The notes below the pieces were generated by a model. The model was not told the DNA's origin. It searched no databases and was given only the letters and a program-made list of their open reading frames with translations. Below are positions 63,040-64,000 of a DNA stretch of 64,000 nucleotides, piece by piece. A program made the translations under genes and the position numbers. Position 1 is the stretch's first letter. Every line of letters begins with the position of its first letter. The stretch spans positions 1 to 64,000 of the forward strand of contig NZ_BATR01000040.1 in assembly GCF_000739655.1 (NCBI RefSeq), given 5' to 3'. The DNA is from Verrucomicrobium sp. BvORR106 (lineage in GTDB: Bacteria; Verrucomicrobiota; Verrucomicrobiia; Verrucomicrobiales; Verrucomicrobiaceae).

Positions 63040-64000
63040 TCAAGGCTGCTGCCCGGAGGCACCGCGGATGAACTTGGCCAGGTCCGCCTTCTGCTTCACC
63101 AGATCGGGCAGGTTCAGGTACATCATGTGACCAGACTGGTATTCATCCATCACCAGGTTCTTGGCGATGTCCGGGGCGACATCCAGATGCGTGAAAGTGT
63201 ACTTCGCCGCGAAGTAGGGTGTGGCCAGATCCGTGTAGCCCTGGGAGACGTGCACCTTCAGGAAGGGGTTCTTGGTCATGCTCTTGGCCAGCGTTTCCGA
63301 CACATTCACGAAGTCGTTTTCCGCACCCCAGTTCCACGGCTGCACGCTGCCGGTGAGGATCTCATAGGGCTTGTCTTCCTCGAACTTGAGCTCGGTACGG
63401 ATGTAGTGGTTGAAGGTAGAGGCATAGGCGCTGAAGACGGCATCCGCGCTGGGATCGCCCTCGGTGGTCTCGGTCAGGCGGTCCCGCACATGACCGGTGT
63501 AGCGGCTGTCGAAGCGGCCCACCTGGAGGTCCTTGTCGCGCAGCAGCTCCACGCCGAAACGCTGCAGGGAGGGGCGGAGGTCGGCGCGATCCAGGTACTC
63601 CACTGTCAGCCCGGTGAAGCTGGCCAGCTGCTTGAGCACCGCCTGGCGGGTGGCCGCGGGCAGGGAGCTGCCTTGCATGAGGGCGTGGTTGTAGTCGCCC
63701 AGGGCAAAGGCTTCGGACTGCTTCAACACCTCTGTCAGCGGCAGCTTCTGCAGATCGGCAGAGAGTTTCTTATGGTGCCAGGCCGTGGCCGTGAAGCTGG
63801 GGAGGAAGAGCACGTGCGGCAGGTCATTGCCGGGGCCACCCCAGATGGTCTGGAAGTTGAGCACCGTGCTCACCAACATGATGCCGTTGAGATTCATGAG
63901 GTGCTTGCTGCCGAGCTCGCCGCTCAGGGCTGCTGCCCGCGTGGTGCCATAGCTCTCCCCGATGAGGAACTTCGGCGAGGCCCACCGGGTGTTCTTGGTG
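63040..64000 (-). CDS. S10-family serine carboxypeptidase-like protein, C-terminal part
   Basis: The frame continues past the right edge of the window, so only the C-terminal 320 or so residues are seen; the apparent ATG at 63897 is internal. Reading upstream of it gives FLIGESYGTTRA, the nucleophile elbow of S10 peptidases (Ser in GESYG). The other triad members appear in SQGYTDLATPY (Asp) and EYQSGHMMY (His). S10 carboxypeptidases remove C-terminal residues and are usually secreted; the signal peptide is outside the window. The Ala/Gly/Gln tail is ordinary. Confidence 0.88.
   Translation of the reverse strand, partial: TKNTRWASPKFLIGESYGTTRAAALSGELGSKHLMNLNGIMLVSTVLNFQTIWGGPGNDLPHVLFLPSFTATAWHHKKLSADLQKLPLTEVLKQSEAFALGDYNHALMQGSSLPAATRQAVLKQLASFTGLTVEYLDRADLRPSLQRFGVELLRDKDLQVGRFDSRYTGHVRDRLTETTEGDPSADAVFSAYASTFNHYIRTELKFEEDKPYEILTGSVQPWNWGAENDFVNVSETLAKSMTKNPFLKVHVSQGYTDLATPYFAAKYTFTHLDVAPDIAKNLVMDEYQSGHMMYLNLPDLVKQKADLAKFIRGASGQQP

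Overview
The window comes from a high-GC, diderm (LPS-bearing) bacterium. My best guess is a member of the Verrucomicrobia, near Verrucomicrobium or Roseimicrobium. The reasons are lpxD, a LamB-type sugar porin, an intimin-type inverse autotransporter, a PEP-CTERM protein, the long insert-containing form of IspG, and many small family-type repeats between genes. This assignment rests on gene content recalled from families; no search was run.

Layout. 1-6.1 kb: the tail of a LysR regulator, an orphan Vsr endonuclease, then a 1075-residue inverse autotransporter lying in repeat-rich DNA. 6.1-13.1 kb: a YhaM-like HD nuclease, an AAA ATPase, a hotdog thioesterase, and two unrelated anion/dicarboxylate transporters (SLC13 and DctA types). 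13.2-17.4 kb: housekeeping genes rseP, ispG and trmB. 17.5-19.9 kb: an nsrR-type regulator with a candidate operator, a mono-haem secreted protein and a small membrane protein, which look like a nitric-oxide response unit. 20.4-27.0 kb: clpP with a strong terminator, a giant DUF3857/transglutaminase protein and a PQQ-type beta-propeller. 27.0-33.4 kb: a perfect 23-copy heptamer array, a frameshifted gene, the TIGR02587/TIGR02588 pair, a DUF4412-like protein, and a PEP-CTERM membrane protein bracketed by two inverted MITE-like elements.

33.4-42.8 kb is one long minus-strand gene train and the most interesting part. It encodes a MoxR AAA+ ATPase, an uncharacterised protein with a possible beta-rich tail, an HExxH-metallopeptidase/VWA fusion, a radical SAM enzyme, a small unknown, a PaaK-like adenylate-forming enzyme, then pnuC and nadR. 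Most junctions are 4-base ATGA/GTGA overlaps. It combines a MoxR-VWA chaperone core with modification chemistry and NAD-precursor salvage.

43-53 kb: a second DUF4412-like paralogue, secreted unknowns, a phospholipase C/P1-like hydrolase, lpxD, a Peptidase_Mx-type metalloprotein and an RRM protein. 52.1-58.3 kb: a self-contained glucose PTS operon (sugar porin, an EIIA-HPr-EI fusion, and an EIICB with a second EIIB). 58.5-62.4 kb: a phenolic-lipid type operon (YceI carrier, type III PKS, and a methyltransferase-hydroxylase fusion). The window ends inside an S10 serine carboxypeptidase gene.

Intergenic DNA carries several repeat families (labelled A to J here). One of them, with ends containing a GGGACA..TGTCCC hairpin, looks like a MITE.
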